This document shows positions 1 through 10,895 of a stretch of DNA of 64,000 nt, piece by piece (position 1 is the stretch's first letter; every line of letters begins with the position of its first letter). The stretch is from Siniperca chuatsi (taxonomy: Eukaryota > Chordata > Actinopteri > Centrarchiformes > Sinipercidae). A program made the position numbers and the translations under genes. Location: the NCBI RefSeq assembly GCF_020085105.1, contig NC_058046.1, positions 21,807,175 to 21,871,174 of the forward strand, read 5' to 3'. Under the pieces are notes generated by a model. It was not told where the DNA came from. It was given only the letters and a program-made list of their open reading frames with translations, and did no database searches.

Positions 1-1150
1 GCAGTTGATAAATAAGCCATAACAGCTGACTTGTATGTGGCCTGGAAAAAATTCACTTGAAAATGAGATGTCAATCTCAATGTGAATTTTTTGGCAAGAT
101 GGCCAGAATGCCATACAGGTGACAAGAAGCAGGAAAACTACATAAGATAATAAGGTGTTGTAGAGTATTCTGACTGCCTTCTATAATATAAGTTGTATTT
201 CTAGTGTAATATTATTATATCAACAATAGACCCCTGCACCTTGGAATCACAGAGCACACAGCATGATGGCGGTGTGATTTCTATTAATTCCAGATTATCT
301 GCACTCCCTTAAAGAACTTGTAGAAGTGTGTGTATGTTTCTCTCCTTTATATCCTGACCACAGCTCAAGAGTGTGCTTCTGTATCCTTCCCTCCATCTTT
401 CCCCTCCTCTCTTTTTGCTCTCCCTGCTTCCTGTCGCATCCATGTTTCCCTCTGACCATCAAACATTTATTTATCACTTTTATTTTGTGTCACCCTCACT
501 CTCATTCTCACACTTACCTACTGCAATTACTTCAACTTTAATCTCATTTTTAATTGTGCCAAAACTTTTGGTGGCCACACGCATGCCGTCTTGCACTCAT
601 CATTTCATCATCTGCATTGCCCAACACCCTTCTCTTGCTTTCACTATTATTCTTACTATCCATGTATACTGGTCGGATGGATGACATGCCTATTGCTGAA
701 TACAAATTCACCCCATCCCTGTCCGCTTCCTCTTTTTCAAAATATACCCTCTCTGCACATACTCTCCTGTGCTTCCTTCATTGTTCTCTCCATTTCCTTA
801 CCTCTCTATTTGCACTACCCTCACTCCTTTTCCTTTACCTCCTTTCTCTTCTTTCCTTTATCCAACTTTCCTTGATTCATCCCTCTCATCTTCCTTCTCA
901 CCATCTTCCTCCTTCACCTCCTGTCATCCTGTCTGTCATACTGTTCCCTTCTCCATTTCCCTCATCCCCTTCTACCATCCCTGGATCTTTCTCCTATCCC
1001 TTCTCATCCTGCCTTTTCAACGACTTTCTTCCCACCTTATATTCTTTACAATTGCCTTCCCTTCCCATTAACCTCTCTTCCCTTCTACCATTTACCATCA
1101 CTGCTTCCTCTTCTCCGTCCTACTCCTTCCCTGCCCCTCCTCACCTGCAG
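1..1150 (+). other. grid2: 3' part of the last intron of grid2
   Basis: Non-coding. It ends in the acceptor CACCTGCAG at 1142-1150. From about 340 to 1150 the + strand is strikingly pyrimidine-rich, giving a roughly 800-bp polypyrimidine run in front of the terminal exon. This keeps one reading frame open from 554 into the exon, but the peptide from it is low-complexity Ser/Leu/Pro/Phe and unlike any receptor sequence, so it is intron. Positions 1-340 are ordinary AT-rich DNA with nothing recognisable. Confidence 0.8.
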
Positions 1151-1609
1151 GACGATAAGGAGATCGACCTGGAACACCTACACCGCCGGGTTAACAGCTT
1201 GTGCACCGAGGATGAAAGCCCCCACAAGCAGTTCTCCACCTCTTCCGTCGATTTAACACCACTTGACATGGATGCACTGCCTGCCGCTCGCCAGGCACTA
1301 GAGCAGATCAGTGATTTCCGCAACACCCACATCACCACCACCACCTTCATCCCCGAGCAGATCCAGACCCTCAGCCGCAGCCTCTCTGCCAAAGCCGCTG
1401 CTGGATTTTCCACTGGTTTTGGTGGTGGTGGCGGGGGCGGCCTTCAGGACCACCGGACTGGCGGGGTGGGCCCTTTCAGGCAGAGGGCCCCCAACGGTGG
1501 CTTCTTCCGCAGCCCCATTAAAACAATGTCCTCCATCCCCTACCAGCCCACAGGTCCAGGACCCAACTTTGGATATGGCAATGATCCAGACAGGGGCACC
1601 TCTATATGA
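1151..1609 (+). CDS. grid2: Glutamate receptor ionotropic delta-2, terminal coding exon (C-terminal cytoplasmic tail)
   Basis: The last 152 codons plus stop of GluD2, the postsynaptic receptor of cerebellar parallel fibre-Purkinje cell synapses, which binds cerebellin-neurexin complexes outside the cell and scaffold proteins inside. Only the cytoplasmic tail is in the window; the ligand-binding and membrane parts lie upstream. The exon opens in frame after the acceptor with [16 protein letters not shown]. It also contains [49 protein letters not shown] and ends DPDRGTSI, the class I PDZ ligand of the GRID2 tail. These segments match vertebrate GRID2 closely. A glycine-rich stretch (about 1418-1445) and GPGPNFGY near the end look like lineage-specific changes in the less conserved linker. 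The TGA stop is at 1607-1609. GRID1 is the alternative, but the tail segments and the atoh1-smarcad1 neighbourhood favour GRID2. Confidence 0.93.
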   Translation, partial: DDKEIDLEHLHRRVNSLCTEDESPHKQFSTSSVDLTPLDMDALPAARQALEQISDFRNTHITTTTFIPEQIQTLSRSLSAKAAAGFSTGFGGGGGGGLQDHRTGGVGPFRQRAPNGGFFRSPIKTMSSIPYQPTGPGPNFGYGNDPDRGTSI

Positions 1610-4360
1610 AGAGTTGCTCAGGATACAGTTGGTTCAGGAGGAGGAGGAAGATGAGGAGGAGGAGGAGTAGAAAGAGCAGGCAAGGTGGCTAGGGTAGGTC
1701 ATGGGATGGTAGAACAAATACATTATGGCTAAGCTAAAAAGTCAGAAGATCTGTGTACATAGGAATCTTTATGTTTTCAGTTTCTGCTTGGGTGTTTCCA
1801 GGGGTATCCATTTTGTATGTGGAGAAGACGAAGGAGGTGGAGGTCTGTTGAGGCATTCCTTATCCTCCTGCAAACCATGCTGGTGAGGTGCAAAAAGCGA
1901 GGGGGGGGCTTGAATCTTTGCTTTATTGTTGTTGTTCTTGTGATTGTTTGGGGGATTATTTTGGGGGATATGTGTGAAAGGGGATCTTTTTTATTGTTTC
2001 TGTTTTATGATATGAGGACTGCCTCATGTAATGAAGATCTGCTGAAATGACCTGACCATCATTATCTTAACCCCACCTCCGAGGGTTTAGTTTATACTAC
2101 TCCAACCACAGGAAACACTTCTATATTCCTGTGAGCTCCAGGGCTGCCATTGGTGGATGACTAGTGGTGTCTTTAGCCATTAAATAATTACAAGGGGCTC
2201 ACACTTCTAAGCAATTATGGGACAGTTATTTTATGAAGGCATATATAACAATAGTTTTGTCTGTAGCCCTTGGAATACATACAGCAGCCCCTTGTAGTTT
2301 TGAAAGGGCCCCGTCTCAGTGAATATTGGATGATTTCACTTCTCCAGTTTTTCTCTGCCTTTTCACTATGTGGGAGTCCAGACTGAGATTTCTCTTCTCT
2401 GGTGTTGTTTCACCAATACCTGGTGTTCTAACTGTGTAATCATCTCCAAGATGGTGTCCACACGGTGGCCTGACTAGACCTAAGACTTTACAGCTGAACA
2501 CATGCTGACACCATCATGGTGCATCGGTCTGGAAACTGCTGAAATGCCATGACAGTGCAACAATATGACACTGTAGAATCACCAGTTTGGTGTGGCGATC
2601 TTAAACTATTTCTGCCATTTTGGTGCATCAGCCTGAAACTGTTTTCACCATTTTGATGCACATTAAAGACTCTTTGTCAATCCCACTGCACTGTACCAGT
2701 GCCCACAGACCTGTAAGTGATTGTATGTAGATCTGACCTTTTCTTTTCTCACCTGTGCTGTGCTATCTGCTTTTCAAGTCAAGGTGAGATCCTCCAATCA
2801 GACTCTGAGGGATAGTAAAAAGGGATAATACAAAAAAACAACTTAAAGAAAAAAAGCATAAAAGACTAGCCGAAAGACTTCAAAAAGCTTATGCTTATTA
2901 TATGTCTTTTATTGAATTTTGTTTTTGAAAAAAATAGATTTTAATGCGTGGAATGTGTTTTGGTCAGGAAGTACAAAAAATAACATTGTTCTGAGCTGTC
3001 TACTTGTTTTTTTCTCTCAGCAAACTTTGAAAAACTGCTAAATGAGTGCTGTAGTCTCTGGTTTTGCATCATTAAGTCATTCAAACTTATACTTTTGATT
3101 TTTCTTTGTTTTGCTTAATTTTAGTGCTGCCATGACCCGTGTGTTTAAAAGATAAAAGCTCATTCTGTAAGGTCATGTCATGTTCAAGTTCATTAATCAC
3201 TTCTTATCAGGTTCACGTGGTGAAATGGAGTTTATTTTGTGTTGAAGAGAAGCCATTGCAACAGCATCTTCAGTACAGGCCTTATACGTCAACTAGCTAG
3301 CTGTACCCTCCCGACTTCCAGTCAAACCCAAAATATCACAGTGTACTGGAAACATTTTAGAGCAGCAAATCAGTGGTTGTGCTTTAGGGTCATTGGAATG
3401 TCACAAAGAGTCAACGGCCATCGGGTCCCAATGGCTGCCTTTTATGAGATGAGTCCGAAATATACTTCTATTTCATATCTGTAATGTTAAGGGTACTGTT
3501 TATATAACTTGTTTTTTTTAAAGTGCCAATTAATTAAAATGAGACCATTAAGGTGCATTTTGGGGTGGTGAAGGGGAATGGTACATTAAGAGCATTAAAG
3601 GAATATTTTGAGGATTAGGGCGTGGGGTGGTAAAATAGAACCAAATCTTTTTCACTAACACTGTATTAATAATTGATAGTTAGTTGTATAGAACAAGTTT
3701 TCAGTTTGTTATCTTTAAGAACTAAAACTGCAAAATGTTGTGCGTAGAAAACTCAATCAAGCCACAGTGTTTTGAAGCAAGCATTCTTAGGCATTCTTTT
3801 CTTATATTAGGCTACAGTATGGCTATTGAATGACACATAGGACACAGACATTTAAAAGGTTTTATTTAGTATAAATGAGAGAGACATTATAAAAATGTAT
3901 ATTTTACATGTTGATGCTATTTTTGTTTAACAAAAAGAAAAAAGTATATCATGATGAGCTTTATTGCTGAGTTTAGCAGTCACATTACTGCATTTGGTTT
4001 TCCCTTGTTCTGCCCATTGGTCAACAAACACATGAACACAATTTCTGCTTTTCTCATGTCATCCTGAGTTCATTTTATTATTTGCTGGCTAAATAACAAA
4101 AAGTGGCAAGTTGATTAAAAAGAAAGCATGCACAAACTTGCTCTTGCGCTATTTGTTAACATTTTTAATTTGATACATAGAACTACAGGATTTACTTGAT
4201 AATTTTCAAAAATTTATGATGTACAGTATTTAATATAGGCCTATTTTGTTGTATGTGTTGCATATTATTCAAAAACTGAACAAACTGGGGCCTCTGTTAC
4301 AAGTGGCAAAGCTTTCTGTGTATAATTTGTCTAATAAACAGGTTTTCTACAGTGGGATGG
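1610..4360 (+). other. grid2: grid2 3' UTR (presumed)
   Basis: AT-rich non-coding DNA after the grid2 stop. A purine-rich GAGGAGGAGG run at 1638-1668 follows the stop closely. I infer the UTR extends to the first strong AATAAA at 4333-4338. No other gene or exon signal was seen in this stretch, and transcript evidence would be needed to fix the end. Confidence 0.45.
4333..4338 (+). terminator. Candidate grid2 polyadenylation signal AATAAA
   Basis: Canonical AATAAA in CTAATAAACAGG, followed within 25 bp by a TG-rich stretch (GTGGGATGGTATTTGTTG) that could act as the downstream element. It is 2.7 kb after the grid2 stop. Alternative signals may exist. Confidence 0.4.
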
Positions 4361-5835
4361 TATTTGTTGTTTTTGCTAATCTAGACAATTATATGTGAAA
4401 GGTGGTACATTTCAGAAACATGATGTACATCATCTTATGTATCAACAAATTGTGAATAATTACTGGTCACGGTTCTGTGTAATTTAGGGACTCAACCCTC
4501 AAAACAGCATGGCTCTAAATTTAACACTAAATTTCTCTGTTCACTCCAATCATATTTAAATTCCCTCAAACTCAGCATTCAAAGATAAAGGCACCTCACT
4601 AATGGCTAACTTTTCATAAAAGTAAAATTTCACACTAAAGTACCTTCCACAGAACAAGTGTCACAGGCGATTTATTTTGGTCAACAGAGGCACAACAATC
4701 ACAATGGAAAACTGAGAAAAGCTCCAGAAGACTTAACATCTTCCTTTTTCTAGACAAAATGGCAAAGTTTCTCCTCTCCACAGTGTTTTGTTTTCGCTGT
4801 GTGTGGCTCGTCTTCTTTTCCAGAAGAAATGGTTACTAATTTTCCACCAGTCACATCTTACTGGTAAGTTGACCCAGATCCTGGTAAGTAGTCATGCTTT
4901 GCTCAAAACAGAGTGGCTGTAACTTCAGGGTTTTAGTATGGATTATCTCCCTCACTCTCTCTTTTCTTTTCTTTTCTTTTATCAACATGTATCGTTCGGC
5001 AACAAAGGACATCTAATTTGTTAATGTGAAGTCAGCGAAGAATCCAGAATAACCCGTTCAACAAAAGAAAACATTTCTCAAGAAAAATCAAGTATTTAAG
5101 TTCGAAGCTGTAATAATGACTAACCTGGCCTTTTTGTTAACTTGCATGTCACAGTGTCATTTTGACCTTTTAATTTTTAAAGAGTCAAGTGATCCAGAAC
5201 CAATACACAAGTAAAATTGATTGATGCAGACAGGGTGTCATTTAATAATGGATGAAAAAGGATTTCATCCCTTCTAGTAGCTGCAAATTATTAAACCTAA
5301 TAGATTTAAGGAGGGAACATTGGGTGAAAGTTAAGGGGAAAATACAAATGCCATTTTTAAATTGGTTTAGGTGATCTGAGATGATTATATGTGTGGAATA
5401 CATTTTAAGTTCAAGCATGAGCTAAGCTTTTGTGTCTTTCACTTCAAATAGGCTTTCACTTCAAAGGCTTGTATACTGCTGTTAACAGCTGGATAGGCAC
5501 ACTGCTGAGGAGGACTGCTGTCAAGTTCAATGGAGCACTACATTGTAGTTCTCCATTTTAACCAAAGAGTGGCACTATTTAGCTCCTCCAATTGTCAGAG
5601 AGCTCCCTGTCTCTCTTTCAGACTTGACTCAGTTTGTGTTTTTTTAACAAGATGAATGGCAGATATTGCAGAAATGACTGAAGAAATGACTTTATGTTGA
5701 TGGTGCTTTGAATTACACTGGACACAACTGCACAACAACCAGCTTGAAGTCAAGCTAGACATTTTCCTATTATTGTACAAGTCAGAGGAGAGATCAAAGT
5801 CAGCAACCTTCAGTAACTCTAACCCATTCATAATT
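4361..5835. other. grid2-atoh1 intergenic DNA, first part
   Basis: AT-rich non-coding sequence. It holds a short CTTTT repeat at about 4970-4990. I see no gene, RNA or clear element. Confidence 0.5.
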
Positions 5836-6183
5836 TTTACTTAAGTAGAAGTATAGAAGTATTAGCAACAAAATGTATTTAAAGTATCAAAAAAGTGTTA
5901 TCGTATATTATTGGGTAAATACTAATCAACACTTACAACATCAACATGTAAGTAGCTTTATAATGTTGCAGCTGGTTGGGGAGATTTTGATTTAAATATA
6001 TAGTTGAATCTATAATCATACATTATAAGTTGATTATATATTTTTTATGTAAAATGTTGATCTTCAAAGTAACCAAAGCACTCGGTGCAGGTAGTAGAGT
6101 AAAACCTAGAACATCATATGGGCTACCTATTACTTATTTATGCCACAATATTTATATTTATAGTTACTTTCCACCGCTGTCCA
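5836..6183 (+). mobile_element. Degenerate non-autonomous DNA transposon relic (copy 1 of 2)
   Basis: Starts with TTTTTACTTAAGTAGAAGTA, contains TAATGTTGCAGCTGGT and AAGTTGATTATATATTTT, and ends TTACTTTCCACCGCTG. The same internal blocks recur at 33027-33395. Many percomorph genomes carry an element of this kind with a CAGTGGTGGAAAGTAA-type terminus, which here is the reverse complement of the right end. The CAG-GG terminus suggests hAT affinity, but I could not define both ends or a target duplication. It is old and encodes nothing. Confidence 0.6.
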
Positions 6184-6389
6184 TAAAAAAAAATGCACTT
6201 CAATTTTATGATCTTGATTTGACAGGTATTTGTATGGCAAATTCATAAAGTTTGGAGATAAGAAAGTTCCCTTGGTGTAGCTGATTTTAGAGCTTCAAGA
6301 TACATTAATATGTTGGCACTTGACCAAAAACAATATCATGGATTTAGTGAATTAAGGAAAGGCTACAGTTAAGTTTTGAAATCCCTGTC

Positions 6390-6720
6390 CAGCTCCCCTC
6401 ACTCCAGTCTCGTGCCCGCCGCGCCCCGGTCTCCCGGGAGATGGGAATGGGAAGCGGCAGCACGCAGACTCCTCTCGCGCATTGGAATGGGAGCCCCCGC
6501 CCTACTCTCCCTCGAGGAGCCCCCCAGGCGTGACCAATGGAACATAGAGTCTCCATTGTGGCTTCGACACTTTAATAATCGCCAGCTACAATATCCAACC
6601 TGTCGGTAGCTTCAGGAGCCCGGCCCGGCCCGTTGGATGGGGGGGGGCTTGTAGGTGGGAAGAGGGGGCGAACGCTCGGCGCCAGACCTCTAGCCCACAA
6701 GACGTCCCCATGATGAATAC
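6390..6720. promoter_or_regulatory. CpG-rich block 2 kb upstream of atoh1, candidate enhancer
   Basis: A GC-rich island in AT-rich surroundings. It contains CCCGGGAG, CCTCGAGG, ATTGG/CCAAT pairs (GCATTGGAATGG and GACCAATGG), a SOX-like TCCATTGTGG at 6552-6561 and the homeobox-like TTTAATAATCG. Base composition and motif density look like conserved developmental regulatory DNA rather than a gene, and no ORF with recognisable coding was seen. Assignment to atoh1 is by proximity only. Confidence 0.3.
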
Positions 6721-7387
6721 ATGAATAAAAAATAGAAAAGATTGATGTCGGGTCATCTCTGAAATTATGGGATTTCTTCCCACAAATTGTGTGTTTCCCA
6801 CAATTTCCAGCTCCCCTAGTTTTAGGAATCTCGTCTTTTCAGAATATGGACCAAACCCCATGTTTCTAATCATTCTTATCATAGCCTATAGTATACTTTA
6901 TGTTAAAGTTGTGATGTTTAATTGATAGGGTAGCCTACTGCTTATAATGTCGTTTTAGTTCGGCCTGAATTTTGTGATGAGCTCATTCAATGTTGCTGAC
7001 AAACCTCGGACTGGGCTAACCTTGCCCCTGATCATTGTGCCTCACACATTAAGCTACTGTGTTTACCATATAGCTGAGGCCATATCCTTCTTATCCTAAA
7101 TCGACCGTGGCAATTAGGGTAAATAGCCAATGTCCACCCAGTAATCAGCCCATTGTTCCTTTGCCAGGTTAGGCCTAGATTGCATCTCAGTAAGCATGGT
7201 TGTTTTGAACAGTAGACTGCAGGTGGTTCCCTATATTTATTTTTCCTGTCTATAGCTATACAATCTTTCCTTTCAACTTGTGTTCACAGCTCTTATTAAA
7301 ATATCTGATAGTTAATTGAACAATAGATTTCAGTTGTATTGTCACAACCTAAGCGCACATTATGTTCTGTCTGCGTGTGTATTCGCG

Positions 7388-7392
<5 letters not shown>

Positions 7393-7423
<31 letters not shown>
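7393..7423 (+). repeat. (GT)n microsatellite
   Basis: About 15 uninterrupted GT units followed by an imperfect GT/GC tail to about 7447. It produces spurious Cys/Val ORFs on both strands. Confidence 0.95.
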
Positions 7424-7424
<1 letters not shown>

Positions 7425-7719
7425 ATACCTGTGTGTGTGCGTGTGTACTTTCTCCTCACTGCTTCCAGTTGCAACCGCGCGCCACATTTAGCTCGTGTCA
7501 GTACGGAAACAGTGTTGAGCGCGAGACCCCTGCTCATGTTTCCTTTCGCTGTGAAGCCTTTTTTTTTACCGACAGGGCGTTCCGAGAGCCGGATCAAAAG
7601 GTTTTAGACCCGCTACAAAAGAAAAATGGAAACTGGAGATGATCTTAGAATGAATGAATTGACAATGAGCGCGCGAGCCCCATCCTTTTTTTCCAGCTGA
7701 CTTCTGGTCAAGTTTTAGG

Positions 7720-7751
7720 CTACTTAGCCCAAAGCTCTTTGGGCTAAGTAG
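7720..7751. repeat. 15-bp perfect inverted repeat (hairpin)
   Basis: Left arm CTACTTAGCCCAAAG (7720-7734), two-base centre, right arm CTTTGGGCTAAGTAG (7737-7751). It lies about 900 bp upstream of the atoh1 start codon. It could extrude as a cruciform or be a double protein-binding site. Confidence 0.8.
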
Positions 7752-8478
7752 AGACTTTTCTCTCTCAACTTTGTTAATGTTTACAACTTATTCCTTGTAT
7801 TTGTGTCACCGCTGAGGGATGAAATGCAGATATTTTCTAAATTTTAAAAATAAATCTTTAGGCCAGGTGGCTGTATTCAGATGGAGCCCCATACTTTGAG
7901 TTGATTTGGGGGAAAATATGATGTTAAAGTCTGTTCTTTCAGTAGTCTTACATAGTGACTGTGATAGGTCTATGTGTGATGCACCTTAATCTGTGCTGAC
8001 TTGAACTTTGGAGTTAGGGGGTTCTGGAAAACGTTGACGTAATCAGGTTTTACTGTTGCCAATGAGATACGAGCTTAAGTGCATCCTTTACACCGAGGAT
8101 ATGAGTGCACGGGACACCGTTTAAACAGTTGAGGATGGCAAATTAACCCCTTTCAACCTTTTCAGCTCCCTGTATTTCCTTCTCCCTCCCTCTGTCATTC
8201 CTGAGATGTAAGACAGACAGGTAGGAATTATGATCCAGCTGCGTACGTCTCGCGCTGTCCACGCTCTTTACCTAAAACCGTCACCTCCCCATGCACGTGC
8301 GTCCTGTGGGAGGTTCCCCTTACCTCCCTTGCGTTAAACACTCCTTAAATTGTAACGTTATCATAAACAGTCCGGCTTCGGGGGGGCTATAATCACCTCT
8401 CTTGGGCTTTACCAAGACTTCTCATTGGACGTCAACACGCGACCAGCGCGAGGAGGGGGGCTCCCAGACGCGTGCCGC

Positions 8479-8486
8479 TTTTTAAA
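8479..8486 (+). promoter_or_regulatory. Putative TATA-like core promoter of atoh1
   Basis: TTTTTAAA in a CpG-rich context (CCGCTTTTTAAACCGACG), 160 bp before the start codon. A start site about 25-30 bp downstream (near 8510) would give a 5' UTR of about 135 bases. It is the only TATA-like match in the CpG-rich proximal block. The assignment rests on position and is not proved. Confidence 0.45.
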
Positions 8487-8609
8487 CCGACGCCGCGCCT
8501 TGAGACACCAGAGAAGGAGTCCCGCACGCGACAGTCATAGCAGTGTGTGCCTCCAATAACTTTTTTCTAATATTATTAGTCGGTTTAACTCTACCTAGCT
8601 ACCTTTGGG

Positions 8610-8640
8610 TTTTTTTTTTTTTTTTTTTTTTGTTTTTTTT
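8610..8640 (+). repeat. Poly-T tract in atoh1 5' UTR (T22-G-T8)
   Basis: A homopolymer ending only 6 bases before the atoh1 ATG. It keeps an upstream in-frame run open (Phe-rich), but no ATG precedes 8647 in that frame. In the mRNA it would be a poly-U run directly before the start codon. Confidence 0.9.
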
Positions 8641-8646
8641 GGAAAC

Positions 8647-10017
8647 ATGGATGTCCTAAGTGTGGAAGACTGGAGCAAAGGCGCACGGGAGGTGGCAGTC
8701 CTCGAATCGCGGCAGCAGAGCCTGAGAGTGGTGGACCAGCTCGAGGAGTCCCGCTACGAACCTGGACTGACGCTCGTGGACAGCGGCAGTGACCCACGCG
8801 CCTGGCTGGCTCTGGTGCAGCCTTCTGGCACCTGCGCGGCACACGCCACTTCACCTGACTACCTGCGGCACTCGCCCTGCCCGAGCACAGGCTCCTACCA
8901 CGGTGAGAAACGCCGCTTATAAATCCCATTTTGGACAACATTTAAAAGTAATATCAGCTGCAGTGCAACATCTCACGCATCAGGCAACTGGTATTTGCAG
9001 TGGTGATTAAGTCCATCTGCTGCACTGAAGGTCTCAGATAAGCAGAAGGAGCATTGCTTTCAGAGAGCCTAAGTGCAACGTTTATTTTGTACAATTTAAA
9101 AAACCATTGGTGTGAGTATATACATTTACTATAGGTTGTTGTAAAACCAGACCAGTTCAGTAAATGTTTGTTTTCATTTTTCAGAGAGTGGCTCCCCGGA
9201 GTCCTCGGACCATCCCAGCCCTCCCAGCTACAGAAAAACTGCCAAGAGCCCCTCCTCTTCTTCGCTCAAAGTCAGAGACCTGTGCCGTCTTAAAGGCACG
9301 GTCACCGGGTCCGAGGAGGAGACGTCCACGAGACAGAGAGCCCCGTCCAGCAAACCGATCGGCGGGGTCCAGAAGCAAAGGCGCGTGGCCGCCAACGCGC
9401 GCGAGAGGAGGAGGATGCACGGACTTAACCACGCGTTTGACGAGCTGCGCAGCGTCATCCCGGCGTTTGACAACGACAAGAAGCTCTCCAAATATGAAAC
9501 TTTACAGATGGCGCAGATTTACATCAACGCGCTGGCTGAGCTGCTCGAAGGTCCGGTCTCCTCTAATAACAACGACAACGACGTCTCCAACAATAACAAC
9601 TCGCCAAAGTCTGGCATTATGCTTTCATCCGCCGTTGGTTTTGACGGGGCGAAAGACATGGCTTCTCCGTCCCCTACAACCTGTAGGACAGCGGCGGCTG
9701 TGCCCGTCTCAGGTAGCAGTTTACCTGTCCACATCAGCGGGATGCCTTTCCGCTCCTCCTTCGACGACGGTTCGTTTTCCACCATGGTTGAAGAAGCTAT
9801 GTGTTCGCCCTCTCCTTCCTCCTCCACTCGGGCAGGCAGTTCGCTCGCACCGGTCGGAGGTGGGAGGAAAGAGTCTCCCCGGAGCGACGGGGAGTTTTCC
9901 CCGCACTCCCACTTCAGTGACTCGGATGAAATAGCGATGGAGCTCCACTCAAGTGAAGAAGATGACCTTTCAGAACTCAAGCTACCCAGACACCATCATC
10001 ACACTGTTTCATTCTGA
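8647..10017 (+). CDS. atoh1: Atonal bHLH transcription factor 1 (two coding exons)
   Basis: Proneural transcription factor for hair cells, cerebellar granule precursors and secretory gut cells; it binds E-boxes as a heterodimer with E-proteins. Coding exon 1 is 8647-8902 and exon 2 is 9185-10017. Donor CACG|GTGAGA and acceptor TTTTTCAG|AG join in phase 1 to give 362 residues (human ATOH1 has 354). Near the N-terminus is [11 protein letters not shown], matching the conserved DPRAWLA segment. Residues about 152-207 are the bHLH: basic region [18 protein letters not shown], loop with [12 protein letters not shown], helix 2 [13 protein letters not shown]. The C-terminus keeps [16 protein letters not shown] and adds a His-rich end. 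The start has a good Kozak context (AAACATGG). Reading through the intron meets a stop at 8920, so splicing is required. Teleosts have several atoh1 paralogues; the grid2-smarcad1 flanks and full-length tail suggest atoh1a, which is an inference. Confidence 0.95.
8903..9184 (+). other. atoh1 intron (282 bp)
   Basis: GT-AG intron inside the atoh1 coding sequence, between codons 85 and 87 (phase 1, splitting codon 86). Donor GTGAGA matches consensus, and the acceptor follows GTTTTCATTTTTCAG. Mammalian ATOH1 has its coding region in one exon, so this intron is unusual. Confidence 0.88.
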
Positions 10018-10895
10018 ATGATTAAAAATAACAGACTATATTAAAGGTTCACTATAGCCTGCAACAAAATAATGTCCGTAAACCGTGTCAATCTTACAGT
10101 CGATCTGTTGCAAAACGCATTTCTAAGAGGATAGAAATATTTGCTTCTTCAAAAAAGTCGTGTTCAATTTTTAACAATAGCCTAATTCTATTTTATCAAC
10201 TTGTTACATAGTCTAAAGATTATTTTTTATGTGAGCTAGGCCTAATTCGGTTCTGCCAATAGATATAGCCTATAATTTTCAGTTTTCATGGAGACGTGGC
10301 TGGAAGACCCCTCTGCCATGTCGCGCCCAGCACTGCCATGGGTATCTCCCACGTCACTCCGACCAAAAAGCTGTCTTCCACAAAATCATAACTCTATGGA
10401 TAATTTCTTATATTTGATAATGTAAAAAAACAATTTTTTGTAGCTATAATATGATTTTTGTTGTGATTTATGTTTTTATTTGTTAATTTGTATGTATAAT
10501 GTATTTTGTTTTGCAACTTCAAAAGTTCATAATGTGCACTTTACAAATATACGAGCCAGAGGCTTGAGAATTGCGTCTTTTGTTTTCAAACCATAAACAA
10601 TATTGTTTTGCTTTGTTTGCTAGTATAGTAGCCTACTGCCAATTCCATACAAATAGCCTATTTAACGTAGCCATCATTGCTGCCTTCTTTTGTATTTTCT
10701 TTTTTATATCTTCAGATGAACTTGTGTGTCTTTTGCTTTCACTGGATGAGATTAATTGACATGTATTTATTGCTGATGTTTCATTTGATTTGCTTTTTAT
10801 AACTTCACAGTTAAATTTGCTGAAAAAAATCTATCATTTTGCCATTTATTGTTATGTCAATTTGATTTTGGGAATAAAAAGCAAACGAAAATGTA
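10018..10895 (+). other. atoh1: atoh1 3' UTR with AATAAA at 10873-10878
   Basis: AT-rich sequence from the stop to a canonical AATAAA (GGGAATAAAAAGC), followed 30 bp later by TTCTTTGTCTC, a usable T-rich downstream element. The implied 3' UTR is about 870 bases. It contains long T-rich stretches and several ATTT motifs. Confidence 0.6.

Larger units (their letters stand above)
6721..8478. other. atoh1 upstream region
   Basis: Non-coding. It holds a GT microsatellite at 7393-7423, a 15-bp perfect inverted repeat at 7720-7751 and, close to the gene, a CpG-enriched proximal segment (8230-8478) with CACGTG at 8294-8299 (a class of E-box bound by HES/HEY or MYC-type factors), then CTGTGGGAGG. No coding sequence seen. 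Confidence 0.4.

Noticed and set aside
554-1150. N-terminal two thirds of a 351-codon open frame running into the grid2 exon
   Set aside because: It is an artefact of a CT-rich intron without stops. The real exon starts after the acceptor at 1150, where recognisable GRID2 sequence begins abruptly.
9164-9934. 256-codon Arg/Pro-rich frame over atoh1 exon 2
   Set aside because: It is the +1 shadow of the Atoh1 frame. The bHLH reads in the other frame and this product has no recognisable domain.
9519-9980. 153-codon Ser-rich minus-strand frame over atoh1
   Set aside because: Antisense shadow of the Ser-rich Atoh1 C-terminus. It has no start context or family signature.
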